64,000 bases of DNA from Rhynochetos jubatus. Taxonomy: Eukaryota; Chordata; Aves; Eurypygiformes; Rhynochetidae. Numbering within the stretch: position 1 is the first letter of the stretch; every line of letters begins with the position of its first letter. Location of the stretch: the NCBI GenBank assembly GCA_027574665.1, contig CM050664.1, forward strand, positions 17,076,774 through 17,140,773, written 5' to 3'. Below the pieces are notes generated by a model, which did not search any database, was not told the DNA's origin, and worked only from the letters and a program-made list of their open reading frames with translations. The position numbers and the translations under genes were made by a program. This document shows, one piece after another, positions 37,041-48,560 of this stretch.

Positions 37041-40000
37041 TCGCTTCTCTGCTGTGACACAAGCTGTAAAAAATCCCGGCTTGTTTGTCGAGAGGGTTGG
37101 TTTTTTTTTTTTGACCCTGCTTCCCACCCCCACCGCAGGGTTAAGGACATCAGCATGGCCCCAGCCGTCACAACAAGGCTACATACACGATTAAGAACTG
37201 ATGGGGAGCTTCCTGTCTGCGGGCCAAGGCTCTGGAGGCTAAAAGGCCGAAGATTAGAGTGAGGCCATGAAACAGAGCAAGTCCAGACCCACTGAGCCTG
37301 GGATCCTGCCTCTGTGGAAAGCCCCGTTCTGCCTCCGCAGCTCAAATCCGCAGCCGGGTCTGCAGAGGAGAGACAAACCGCTGGAATATTGCAGTGGAGA
37401 GCATGCTGCCACCTTCGCTGACCACCGCCAGCCTCCCAGAAGGCCTCATGTGGTCTGTTACAGTTGTTTTCCGGGACCTCCTGTCCCTAAAAGCTGTCAT
37501 TTCTGCCTTGGGCTTTGGCTTGCTCCTTCCTTCTCCACAGAGCTCTCTGTCACCTCCTCAGGCACTCTTCAGCCTTTCAAGGACATGCCCCTCTGGGCTG
37601 ATGGACATGCTCGGCTTTCCTGCACTCCCCCCCCCTCCCCCCCCCGGGGCAGGGGTCTGACCCCTTTGGGAAGGAAATCCATATTCTCCCACCACTTTCC
37701 CCTTCACAGCTCTCCTCTCCCCCAGGTCACAGGAAGTTTCCACCTTCCCTACACACAGTTCAGTTTCTCTGACCATGGATGGGATGCTCACTGCCGTCTC
37801 TGCAAGGTCCAACCTGGAGCAGAAGATGTAATCTTGGAAATAACCCCTTTCGATGCAAAAAACCCCAGTGATTTGTACTGCGTGCCCACAAAACAGTGCG
37901 GTGCCGCTCTTCTGCTGTGCCTGTGGCTGAAAGCGACTCATACTTGGAGTATACAAAGTGTTAATGTCCCAGAGAAACTCCTCCAGGGAGTTTCTACCCC
38001 AACAGAGCAACACCAAGTAAATCCCACTGGGGACTACTGAGGGAAAATGAGATTTTTGACCCTGCACAGCCTCTTCCTGCCAATATTCCCATAGAAGGTG
38101 GTGAAGATCATTGTACTTAAAAAATAAATGCTACCGATCTATCTTCTCGGGGCTTCAGGGATGGGCTGGAAGCACGCTGCACAGCACCCGATGCAGGACG
38201 ATGGTCTCATCCCAAGGGCTTCCCATCAAAATCGACCACTAGGTAAGGCCTACGGAAGATGGAGTAAGAACAGCAAGGACATACATCTTGGCAGCAGCTG
38301 TCTCCATGTGTGTGTCTTGCAGGTGGTGCAAGCAAGGTGAGCATGGAATGTCTCTGTATGCAGGAGCACTCTGGACACAGAAATGAGAGTTCCCATCACC
38401 ACGTGCAGTGGCACAAGCTCTGAAGCTCCCAAGCCAAGGGGACACCCTGCAGCAGCCCCGACTCCTCCACCCAGCTCAGCTCTTCTGCTCTCTGCCCTTG
38501 GAGCTTCTCCTGAGACAGCCTCTGCATAACACTTACCATCTCTTCCCCAGAGGGTCAGGCCATGGCTTTTTTGGACATAATGTTTTGAAAATAGCCCTCA
38601 GATTGATGACATCTCTTTGCCCTATTTTTATCTTCTGTATATAGGACCAGGACTGTTCATTGCTTCATCCTCCTCTTTCCCTTTTCTACATAGTTCCACT
38701 TCCAATGCTTTATTATTCCATTTATAATTAATTTAGCCTATCTTTTTTGCTCAAAGGGTGGCTGGAGACTCCAGTCGCTTCTTAACCTTTTCAGTGCTGC
38801 TTTCTCTGCAGTTAAGACCCTGTCCCTTCATATTAATGCATCCCCAGTGAGCAGACAACAGTGGACAACAACGTTAGCACATCCCAAGGTCCTCCCCCTC
38901 AGCCAAGTCAGGCGCTGCAAGTGCAAAGAGCCACAGGTCAGCTTTGCCCCTGCTGCTGTTTTTGCCAAGCTGCTGGATGTTAATCACTTGTTTGGCTCCC
39001 ACGGCAAAGGGCAGCGTGTGTACAATCAGTGACTGGTCCTTCCTTGAGATGTACTGGCGTTTTCACGCATGTTAACTTGATTGCTTGAAATCATCTTCCT
39101 GTAGCTTTGGTGAAGAGCTACTCCTCATCAGCTTGCAGTCGCAGGCTCTTCCCAAGGTCCCTCTTTAGTTCAGACTACAAAATTTCCTCTGGTCCTGCGG
39201 TGGAGTTGGACAGTGGGCATGTTTTCCAGATATCTACCATGCGCTTTCCGGATATCTACCAAGCCCGCTGGAGCGACTCTTCCAACATTCTCTGGATGTC
39301 CAGGAACTCCAGACAAGTGTCCCAGTGTAGCTGATTCCAACAAATTCCCAGCTGGACAAAGAACATCCAGCTATGCTCACTCCATTCCCTGCCACGTGTT
39401 ACTGCGGGAGGGAATATTCAGCAGAAGCCCCCCAGAACAGTAAGGCTGACCATTACATGGAAGAGGTGTGGTGGTGCTGCAGGATTTCCACAGCCAACAG
39501 CAAGTTTTAAAACTTTCTCATTTCTTTCTAAGTGCAAAATTCCCCAGAAGCCCTCGGGTTATCACAAGAAGAGGGGAGGCGGAGGCGATACCGTCCCACC
39601 AGACAGCCCAGCGCTCTGGGAGAGGATGGACACACGGGCAGGAGCGACGTGATGTGGCACTGCTGTGGAATTTCCAATTATTTGTTTTTGTTCACCTACT
39701 TTACCCCCAAAATTTTGGGTCAAACTGAAAATCTCAATGTAAAGATTAGGTAAGGTGGAATATTGTTTTTAATGCTGAAAAGTCAACACTTTGAATGAGG
39801 AATGATAGACTTTGGGAGATTTCTTGTCCCCTTTATCCCAGTGTGATCTGAGCTGTGCTGTGAGGCGGAGCAGGCTGCGAACTAACCCAGTTTGGGCTTG
39901 ATTCAGGGAATTGCTTAAGAACCTGTAAAACTCTCAACAGCTTTGGTTCCATTCTTAGCTCTGGCAAAACATTTCAGCATATGGTCTTGAACACATGCTC

Positions 40001-40741
40001 AAAATAAATCCCTGGGCAGTGCTTCACCAAGCTGGGGCACCACCACCAGCCACTGCCTACACCCTGCATGTTACCCCAATTCAGCCTGTGCTGGGCACTC
40101 GTAAAGCCCAGCAGTAGATACTGCAAACAAAGCTGGCAAGAGTAAAACCAGGCAGCAAAAATGACCCACATGGCACGAGCTGGAGCCGCGGTACTGATAA
40201 CTGAGATGAGTTTTGCTGGGCTCTGGCATCTTCTGCCTTTCTTCCTCAAAATCCTCTGCCCTGTGTAGGGTAAGTGTAACAGGCAGCCTAACGACAAACC
40301 TGAGCAAACATCTCAATCAGTGAGTGCCCCACGCGAAACCTAATCACCCCGCAGGGTTTCTGCTAGGCAGCTCTTCACAAAAACATCGTCAGGACGGAGG
40401 GCTCTGAGAAAAACGGTGATTGTGCTGTGAGTGGAAATGATTAAGGACTTGCAGAGAGACCCAGTGCAAAAAGCTGCAGCGGTTTGGCTTCGCAGGGGTG
40501 CTGAGGGAAGGAGCGGTGAGGGTGGCCGGGCTCTGCAGGGCTGCAGGAGGGCCCACAGAGCATCGCTAGTGCGTGGCTGGGACAGCATCCACCCAGAGAT
40601 GCCTTTCAAGCGTCTGTGGCATCTCCACAGGAAAGGACAAACTCTCTTACAGGTGTCATAGGATTTTCAGGTTTCTAAGTGGGATGCTGCAACAGGGAGA
40701 ATTAAAAAAAAAAAACCAAAAAAACCCCAAAATTATGGTGT

Positions 40742-40792
40742 AAGAAGTACTTTTAAAGAAGTACTTCTAAAGAAGTATTTTTAAAGAAGTAT
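40742..40792. repeat. 14-bp tandem repeat, about 3.6 copies
   Basis: The unit AGAAGTACTTTTAA recurs with starts at 40743, 40757, 40771 and 40785, with single substitutions between copies. Confidence 0.9.
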
Positions 40793-43700
40793 CATTGCCT
40801 TGATCTTATTCGCGCAGTGAGAAATGCCGGTGAGAGCTCTACAGCCCTGGCAGAGTTTGCAAATGCCGCTTCAGTTTAAACAAAGCCTCACTGCTTGTCT
40901 CCCTTTTTTTATCAACTATCTTTATTTTTCCTCACTCCCCAGTCATTATCTCCTCCCAGAAGCCCGAAAACAACCTCCCTTCTCCCCCAGCTGTGGTGCT
41001 GCCTCCTGCTCAACCAGCTTTTGCCCTCCTTTCTTCTAGAGAACCACACGTGTTCCTTCCCAGTCCTACCCAGTGGCATCATTCCCAGAGGGATGCCCGC
41101 AGCAGCAAGCCCTAGAAAAACCCATTACTTGTTAACAGGGGCTACAGACTTTCCCAAAACACCCTCATTGCCTACCTAACCCATTGTTTTAACCGTTTCC
41201 AAGTTGGCTCTCATTAAATAGCTGTGAATTTGCTTGGATTTTTAGCATACTTCAGAGTGTGCTTGATACCGTGCTATGACTTAGTGGAGATAAGTCAGAT
41301 TTCTGACCTAATGTACTAGCTCTTTTGAATATAAAAGTGAGATTTTACTCTGTACTCGTAGCGCGGAGTGCAGGAAGAGCTCTCCGTAAACGCGATGGGA
41401 CGGCGAGGCACCGCAGCCACCCACGCCTCTAATGGAAACCAATTTTCGTCCAGCAGAAAGCCGTAACGATGTAATGCTCTCTAGCATTTTACCTTGATAA
41501 TGTCATGACATTTATAGTCTTTTTAATGCATTTCATGATATAATGCTGTTTTGTACCTGATTTTCACAAAATCAATGAGAGAGAATTATAACCTTTTATC
41601 ATTTTCTTGCACCTCCACAAGCTGCATATGCAAGGATTCGGCAAAGATGCATTTTACATTTCTCCTGGTGGGAAGCGTGGCCCGAGCGTGGCACAGGCCA
41701 GCCGTCACGATCATGAGGAGGAGAGGACAGTGGGGGACACATGGGTTTCTTGTCCTGCTGCATCTCAGCTTTCCCGTATGGAAGTATCTTCCTCCTCCCA
41801 CTGTGTACGAGCGAGCTTGCAGAGACTAACACCTCAGCACTGCTCACCGGGCACCAGCATCTTCATTTTGAGTAAAAAGACAGCAGAATTATGGCTTAAA
41901 ATTAGAAGTCGGCATCCCATGGGTGGTTTAGCTGCATCCTGGATGTCCGAGGTGCCGTGCCTTTTGGTCCTCCTCGGTGGCTTGATCCGTGCATATAGCA
42001 CAGTCTGTATGTGCTTGTTAGAGGGGCTTCACTGTAATCGCTCTCTGTGGCCTCTCCCTGGTCTCCAAGGGCTCTCAGGGCAAGGCGGGTGACTGACGCA
42101 CAGCCAGAAAAAGGGAAAGACAAGGGAACATGGGCAGCAAGGTCGTGGGAAGGTTTATAAAAGGCGCTGGAGCCCACGAGTCTCGTTCTTGGGATGAAAA
42201 CAGGGGGTTTATAGTGCTCCATGGGGGAGCCCATGTTTCGCTTGCGGGCTGTGCCTCCCACCGGCTCCCTCCACAGCGATGAGTCTGCCCGTGCTCAGTG
42301 GGGAGGGCTTCGCAGCGACCCGCCCCCACCCCTCGGCAGCAGGATCCCAGCCCAGCCAAAGAAGCCGCCTGTCCCAGGTGAGGCCCCGCTGCGGTGCATG
42401 ACGCCAGCCACTCTGGACCATCTGCGCCGGCTGTGCCAGGGCCTTGGCGTCATGAGGCCAAGTGTGGGGTGAGGGCTGGCGTCACCATCTGCCCCAAAGG
42501 TCGGCGAGGTTTGTCCCTGTCTCTGGCGTCCTGGCAGGCTCTGGCTGGGCAAAGCCGTGGGATGCTGCCAGGTGGGTCCCGGGCACTGTGAGCCCCCTGT
42601 CCATCCTTCCTGCCTGATGCCAGCCCCGGCTCAGGCATGGGCCAGCTTCCAGCACAGCCCAGGCGGTTCCGCACAGCTCCCAACACATTGCCGTCCACCA
42701 CCTGCTCGGACAGACATGTTGTGTCCGGGCTGAATTTGGCCTCTGATGCTGTACAGACACCGGCTTTCCAAAAGTCTGCTCCCTACATTTGGCATTATCC
42801 CCCTTGTCCTTGCCCTGGGAAGACAGAGCTTTCCACGCACAGCTAGGGAAAAAAGGTGTTAAAACTTCCATTCGCATGCCTGCAAAAGAAAATAACTGTA
42901 AAGAGAGTAAATAAATTAGTTTATTAGGCACGAATTCAGCCCAACTGTCTAGGAGTTACTCATTATTTTGCTGGCAGCTCTGGACTGGAGCCAAGTAGCC
43001 ATGCTTGGCCGTTCCCGCACCTGCCTGTGCACGTGGACTTGTTTTTAAAGTGCAAGGAACGGTGCCGGGCGCTGTTTCGCTGCCGTGGTTTTTGGTAGGG
43101 ATGGGTGTCTCAGGCCACATAGGCTTCCCTGCTCCTTGCTGGGATAATGAGACCATCACTAGCATGTCAGGCAGGGCAGTGTGCTGTGCAAGACCACGGA
43201 TCGCCTGGATCTCTGCTTTGCTTCTCGTACCCAGGAATTTCCAGGCCCAGCTGACACCTGGAGAAGCAGCAAAAATAAACGTATTTTTAAATCTGTATGG
43301 GCTTGGTTAGGAAGCCGGAACATGTGGCTTTTTTTAGGATGCCCAGGTGCAGCACAGACACACACTTGTGCACAGGCAGCGGTTGCCTCTTCCTCCAGCC
43401 GCACCTGGTCCCCGGCACCTCCACTTGCAGGAGAGCCGGCAGCACTTCCAAGAGCAGGGGACACAGTCCATCCCAGGCCAATGGCACGTGTGGGGACCCC
43501 TGGTCTGCTCCCCAGCCCAAAATCTTGTCTCCTTGTTCAGGAGCTGGTTGGCCACATCCTTCCTGCCGCACCAGCCATGCTGGTGGGAGCGGAGTGGGCA
43601 GAGCTGCACGTCCCACTGCTCGGGAAAGGCGAGTGGGCATTATCTCTGCACCCACCCCCATACCCAAACGTCAGCTGAAGGCAGGGGATGGCCCCTATCG

Positions 43701-44725
43701 CAGAGAAAACTGTAGGCACTGGCCTCCATGTAAGACTCAGCTCTGCCGCCAGCCACCTCGCCGTCAAGGTGACATTGTGGTGGCTTTGTTCATGCTGGGC
43801 TGTGGCAGCCGGGAAAAATGGTCCCTCTCTGACTGCCCCTCTGTCACCTCATGTCTGAAGGGCTCAAGTGTCAGTCTCTGTGAAAGGGAGGGGGAAATAG
43901 GAGTCCCCAGCATCCGGAGGAGGACTGGGATGGGTACCCTGGGGAGCCTTGAGCTCGGAGCCTGGCCTGGCCCGGGGGAGCTTGTGCAGCTAAGCTCCGG
44001 CAGCAGGAGCAGACCCACGTGCCAGCTAAGATAAGAAACTCATGTCAGTTTTATTTTAAGGATGCACATTTTTATTTTTGTTTCCCCTTTGTAACTGTTC
44101 CCAATCTGACAGCAGTGATTTTTAACCCTTCGCTTTGATGCAATGAAACCTGTGCTGCTCCTGTTAAGCCAATTCAGCATTGGAAGAAGGTTTGGGTGGA
44201 TCTGGCAGAAACAGGGCACATCCCTGCCACAGAAGCTGAACATGCTAATGGTGAGATTGTTGTTATGCCTGCAAACCATCTTTCCTCCCCAGACAATGCC
44301 TGCCAGGGAGCAGATGTCCCCGGCAGGGTGTGAGTCTCCAGCCAGCAGCCGGACCAGGCCAGGCTTTCCACGCACATGGTGGAAGCAGAGCAGGTGACAA
44401 CTGGGATTTGAGAGAGCTTTACAAGTTTGTTAGGTTCTGTTCACCTAGGCAAGGCAGAGAGTCTTTGCCCCAGATTGCACTGACAGCTGTGGCACTGCCT
44501 TCCTGGGGACAGAGGATCCGGCTGTCCATGCTCCAGCTGCACACCGAAAGCTCCTGCATAGACACCTCAACAAATGGCTTTGGGCAACGAGACCCCCGTC
44601 AGCCACCCTCCCCTGCCAGTGGTACTCAGTGAGAGACCCGTCCTTTGGGCCCCCAGGGCCAAGGCACCTGGAGCAGAGAGGGGGTGCTGGGCACTGCACC
44701 CCAGGAAACTGCCTTGTGGTGTGCA

Positions 44726-44815
44726 GTGGGATGCCCAAGGGTGGTGTGTGGATGGGAGGCATGGGTGGGATGCCTGGGGAGGCTGCCTTGGGGGGCATGC
44801 CTGGGTGGGATGCTC
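44726..44815. repeat. Imperfect G-rich repeats (GGTGGGATGCC type)
   Basis: Blocks of GTGGGATGC occur near 44726, 44765 and 44804, separated by further G runs. The plus strand has more than four runs of three or more G within 90 bp and so has G-quadruplex potential. Confidence 0.7.
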
Positions 44816-45819
44816 TCTGGAGCCTTCCCAGTTTGCAAAGGGAAGGGAATGGCTATGGCCGGGAAGCTCCTGCACATCTGCACCGCCTCATCCCCAAGGA
44901 CGAGGGTGAGATGGTGGTGTTGTCTGCCAGCAAACGGACAGACATCAACTCCCTCCTGCACACTGCCCAAGCAGGAGCAACACAGGCTGGTGCCAGCAGG
45001 GTGGCAAATTTTGGAACCCCAGAGACCTGGACTCTGTGAGGACTGACCATGTGGGTCCTTTAATCTTCTTCCTTCCAGTTTCTTTGCTGAACAGGGTGTA
45101 ACTTTCCTGGCATCAGTTCCTGCAGCCAAAAAGATCACTTGGTGCTCTTTAAGGAGATGAATTTCTCTAGGACTTGCCCTTCAGCCAGAATGTGCAGCGG
45201 CCACAGTCCCTCAGGGAACTTACCAGAGTCCATCCACGGAAATAAAACCATTGCAGACAGCAGGAGGGATTTTGTGTGTGCATGTACTTACTACAGAAAC
45301 CAAATCCAGCCAAGTTTTTACAGAAACAAAGGAGAGTATCAGTCTGCACAGACTTTTTAGCCCAGGACTGGGCAGGGTTGGCATTCCAGCTCATCCAGGC
45401 TCTCTCCAGGATGGGCTTCATCACACTGGGTAAGCACTGCCCTGAAGAGAGCTGCCCGAGTGAGCTCTTTGGGAGCAGGAGAGCGGCAATTTGGCACTGG
45501 GGAACCAGATTTCAAGACCAAAAAGGGTGTGATGTAACGGGGCCCAACGCCAGCCATTTCAGGCTGGCTGTCCAGGCTTTCCTTGGGTGCATTCAGTCAA
45601 CCCATCCCTGCATCCTACTCGGACAGGGCTTGCTTCGCAGTGTGGGGGGAGAAGGGCTGAGCACTTTAAAGTGAGATGAATTCTGGCAGGATTAGAAGCA
45701 GGCTGATGGCTTCAGGCCGTGGTGATGAGCAAGATAAGAGCAGAGGAATTTGCAGGCAGCTGCAAACCTGTTTGCTGCAATACTTACAGCAAGAAGAAGG
45801 AAATAAAAGATAAGACATG

Positions 45820-45836
45820 ATAATAATAATAATAAA
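45820..45836. repeat. (AAT)n microsatellite
   Basis: Five to six uninterrupted AAT units. Confidence 0.9.
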
Positions 45837-46767
45837 ACTGAGCTGGCACCTCAAACTCTCAATAGTCGAGTGCTTTGCTGAGCAGCCACGACACGCACCG
45901 CTGAGCCCCCATGGTTGGAAACCACTGGTTTGTTTACCCTGAGATAGGCTGAAACTGTGAACTTCAGGTACACAAACCCCCCAAAGCCACGATCAGGCTT
46001 CCGACCAACAGCCCAGGCTCCACGCCAGCTAAACTCATCACCCACGCAGGGGCTGGGCTGGCCCCTGTAACACTGCCTCATGTCCTAATTGATCGTGGAA
46101 GTAAAGCTTATGTCAGAGCTGAGGCTGAAAGTGTCTCCAAACCTCCCAAATGCTGTGGGCATTTGCACCTGACTTCGCAGGACTGGGACTCCAAGTCGGG
46201 GTATCCCAGTACCCTGGTATCCTGGGCATGGCAGCACTGGGCCATGACGCTACGGCAAGCAGCAGCTCTGAGGGCTGCAGAGCACCGTTTAATTACGGGG
46301 CCAGAACCTGGGGGACAGAGCTGCTAGGAAGGAGGGTGCTGGGTCCCCAGCTCCCCGTGCACTCAGCACGAGCTCGGCTTTGCTCCTGCGTGTCTCTGCT
46401 TGTGGCTTTTGGCCTTATTCACTCTCCTCTGCTGTGCACGGAAAGGCTCCAGCTGCCGAGCAGCCGGGAGCGTGGCTGCTCTCTGTAGCTCTTGGCACGG
46501 CCGCCTGTCATGAGGAGCCCAGAGCAGGGCTGGTTTTGGGAGGCCTCTCCGGGTGCGGGGCTGGCCCGGGGCAGGGGAGCAGCTCAGCTCTGCTGCTGCC
46601 TCTGCAGCCACGCACCAGGCAGAAGTGCTGCTCCGAGAGTCTCCGGAGAGGGACCCCTGTGCCATATCTCATGCTTATTTTTTAGGGTAAAGATCTCAAA
46701 GCTAAATTCAAAGAATGGGAGCAAGCACTTCGTTTCCAAAAAAGTGGTAAAAATGTATTTGCTCCTT

Positions 46768-46773
46768 TTTAAT
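46768..46773 (-). terminator. Candidate poly(A) signal (ATTAAA) for the TMEM100-like gene
   Basis: TTTAAT on the plus strand reads ATTAAA on the minus strand, the commonest variant signal, about 960 bp downstream of the TMEM100-like stop codon. I saw no closer canonical AATAAA, but the true 3' end is not proven. Confidence 0.35.
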
Positions 46774-47579
46774 ACAACTCCAGCTCCTTCTCCAGCAACA
46801 GGACTGCTTTCAGAGGGATGCCGCTGCGAGCTCACAGCACAAGCCCCTTCTCCCCACGTGTCCTAGGCTAACAGACACCCCCCCAGAGGAGACCTGTCCC
46901 CAGGGACGCCATCAGGCTGGCTCAACCGCACGGTGACAGAAGGAGCTTGGTTTCCTCCTCTGTCTGCCACACCGCACCGTGACCAGCAAACACCCAACAG
47001 CTGCTGCCTGCGGGGGCCCCCAGCCTGCGACCCTCTGCTCCCCACATCCACCTGGCCAGTGCCGAGCTGCCCTCCAAGCTGCACTCAGCTCCCAACCTCC
47101 CCTTGTCACCCGTGCTGTCCCCAGGCGCATGCCAAGCCAGCCACGCTCACGTGCCGCGTTCACCACCCCTGCTAGCCCTCCCCGCCTGCGCCCCACAGCC
47201 AGCCGAACCCGCATCTCTCAGGCGCTCCCTGCACCCAGCAAGCTGCATTCCAAACTCCTTTTGTCCTCAGTCCCAAGGGTCCTCGCCACAGGGAAAAACC
47301 ACAAGGGACAGAAGTGACACGGGTTTCTTCCGACGCCAAGCAGGGGTCGCAGGGCTGCCTTGGCATCCCCTGGCACAAAGCCATGCCGGGGGCTGGCTGC
47401 AGGGTGGTGCGGGGATGGGCAGCGGGTCCAAGCAGGGTGATGCGCTCCTTGGGCAACTCTCCGGGCCCTTTCTGTGCTGGTCCCGGGCAGGCAGGCAGGA
47501 GGGGGCCTCTCGTGGGGCCGGGGGCTGCCCCTACCCAGTGAAGGGAGCAGGGATGGCCAGGTGCTGGCGGCGGTGTGGA

Positions 47580-48560
47580 GAATGACGGCAAGCTGACCCC
47601 GGGCAGGGTCCGGACCTCCTCGGGTGCGACAAAGCCGGTGCTGTCACCCCTCGACTGCGGGGCGCTGGACGGAGGGGGGTGTGGAAGCAGGGGGCTCCAG
47701 GTGGAGAGGATCCTCTGCTCCCAGCCTGGGTCATAGGGCTCCCTGCTCTAAGGAGACGGGCTCCTGGCGCTGCCTCTTCCGTTGCCTCTCCCGCTTGGCC
47801 CGCCAGCACACGTAGGCGGCCACCAACAGGCCCACCCCGAAGATCAAGGTGGCCACCGAGACCACCTTAGCGATGTCCATTTGCGGGCCATTGATGGTGA
47901 AGGTGATGCACGTTGCTGCCACGCCGATGACCACGGAGACGATGCCGAAGGGGAAGATGCAGCGGTACCAGGATTTCTCAGTCCCGCCCGTGGCCAGGGC
48001 CAGCTTGTTGAGCGTGGCGGTGGAGTCGGTGGCCGTGGCCAGCGGCAGCCCTGGCTTTCCGCCCTGCAGGCAAGTGAGCGAGTTGGACTTGCAGCCCATC
48101 ATGTTGGCAAGAAAAGCCCAGGAAGGAGCAGCGCGAAGCCCCGGGGGTGGGTTGGACGCGGGTCCCGTCCCACCACGAGCCGCCGCCGCGCCGATGGAGG
48201 GGGGGGCCGGGTCCTACATGCTGGGCTGTGCCCGCGGCTCGGTGCCTCCGTGCAGACGGGCCGGGATCTCGCCGTCGCTGCTCTCGCTCCCGGCTTTGGC
48301 TCCCGGCTCTTTTGCTGCCTGCCGGAGCCAGGATTGGCGGCGGCGGCGGTGATCTCATGCCGGTGGGAGGACCGGCTCGGCCGCGCTGCCTGTTAACCGT
48401 TTCGGGCTCCGGGACCAGCCGGGACGGCTCCCGGGATGCCTTTTTGGCAGCCCCGTCCCCGGCCGGGCAGCGCTGGGGCGGGGGAGCTGGCCCGGCCGCC
48501 ACCGCCCCCAGGTCCCCCCTGCCCCACGCTGCTGCAAGTACCATGTCAGGCAGCCCCACG
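47580..48560. promoter_or_regulatory. CpG island over the TMEM100-like gene
   Basis: Dense CpG from about 47.58 to 48.56 kb covers the coding exon and continues upstream, where runs such as GGCGGCGGCGG lie near 48.34 kb. The promoter of the minus-strand gene most likely lies between 48.2 and 48.5 kb. A spliced non-coding first exon, as in TMEM100, cannot be excluded. Confidence 0.7.
47731..48102 (-). CDS. TMEM100-like two-pass membrane protein, single coding exon
   Basis: An intact 123-residue frame with a TMEM100-type core. LALATGGTEKSWYRCIFPFG corresponds to human TMEM100 LMAATGGTELSCYRCIIPFA, followed by two hydrophobic segments (about residues 47-70 and 78-100) and VCWRAKRERQRK, corresponding to LCWKVRQRSKKA. 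TMEM100 itself is about 134 aa, also has one coding exon, acts downstream of BMP9/ALK1 in endothelium and modulates TRPA1/TRPV1 in sensory neurons. The N-terminal 35 residues differ from TMEM100, and TMEM100 lies elsewhere (17q22 in human), so this looks like a paralogue rather than TMEM100. The start is ATGATG; the second ATG would give MGCKSNS, a possible acylation signal. Function in this bird is unknown. Confidence 0.85.
   Translation of the reverse strand: MMGCKSNSLTCLQGGKPGLPLATATDSTATLNKLALATGGTEKSWYRCIFPFGIVSVVIGVAATCITFTINGPQMDIAKVVSVATLIFGVGLLVAAYVCWRAKRERQRKRQRQEPVSLEQGAL

Larger units (their letters stand above)
37041..46767. other. Intergenic DNA upstream of position 46768, no gene recognised
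   Basis: GC-rich and repeat-poor. Frames such as 37267-38040 (plus, 257 codons) and many in 42-45 kb have no known relatives and no exon-like series. An AT-rich stretch at about 41.2-41.6 kb (around TAATGTCATGACATTTATAG) looks different from its surroundings and may be a conserved non-coding element. Confidence 0.55.

Noticed and set aside
37267-38040. 257-codon open frame on the plus strand near the orphan CpG island
   Set aside because: The translation has no recognisable domain and is low in typical protein composition (Pro/Ser/Cys-rich), with poly-C encoded prolines. Better explained as chance in GC-rich DNA.
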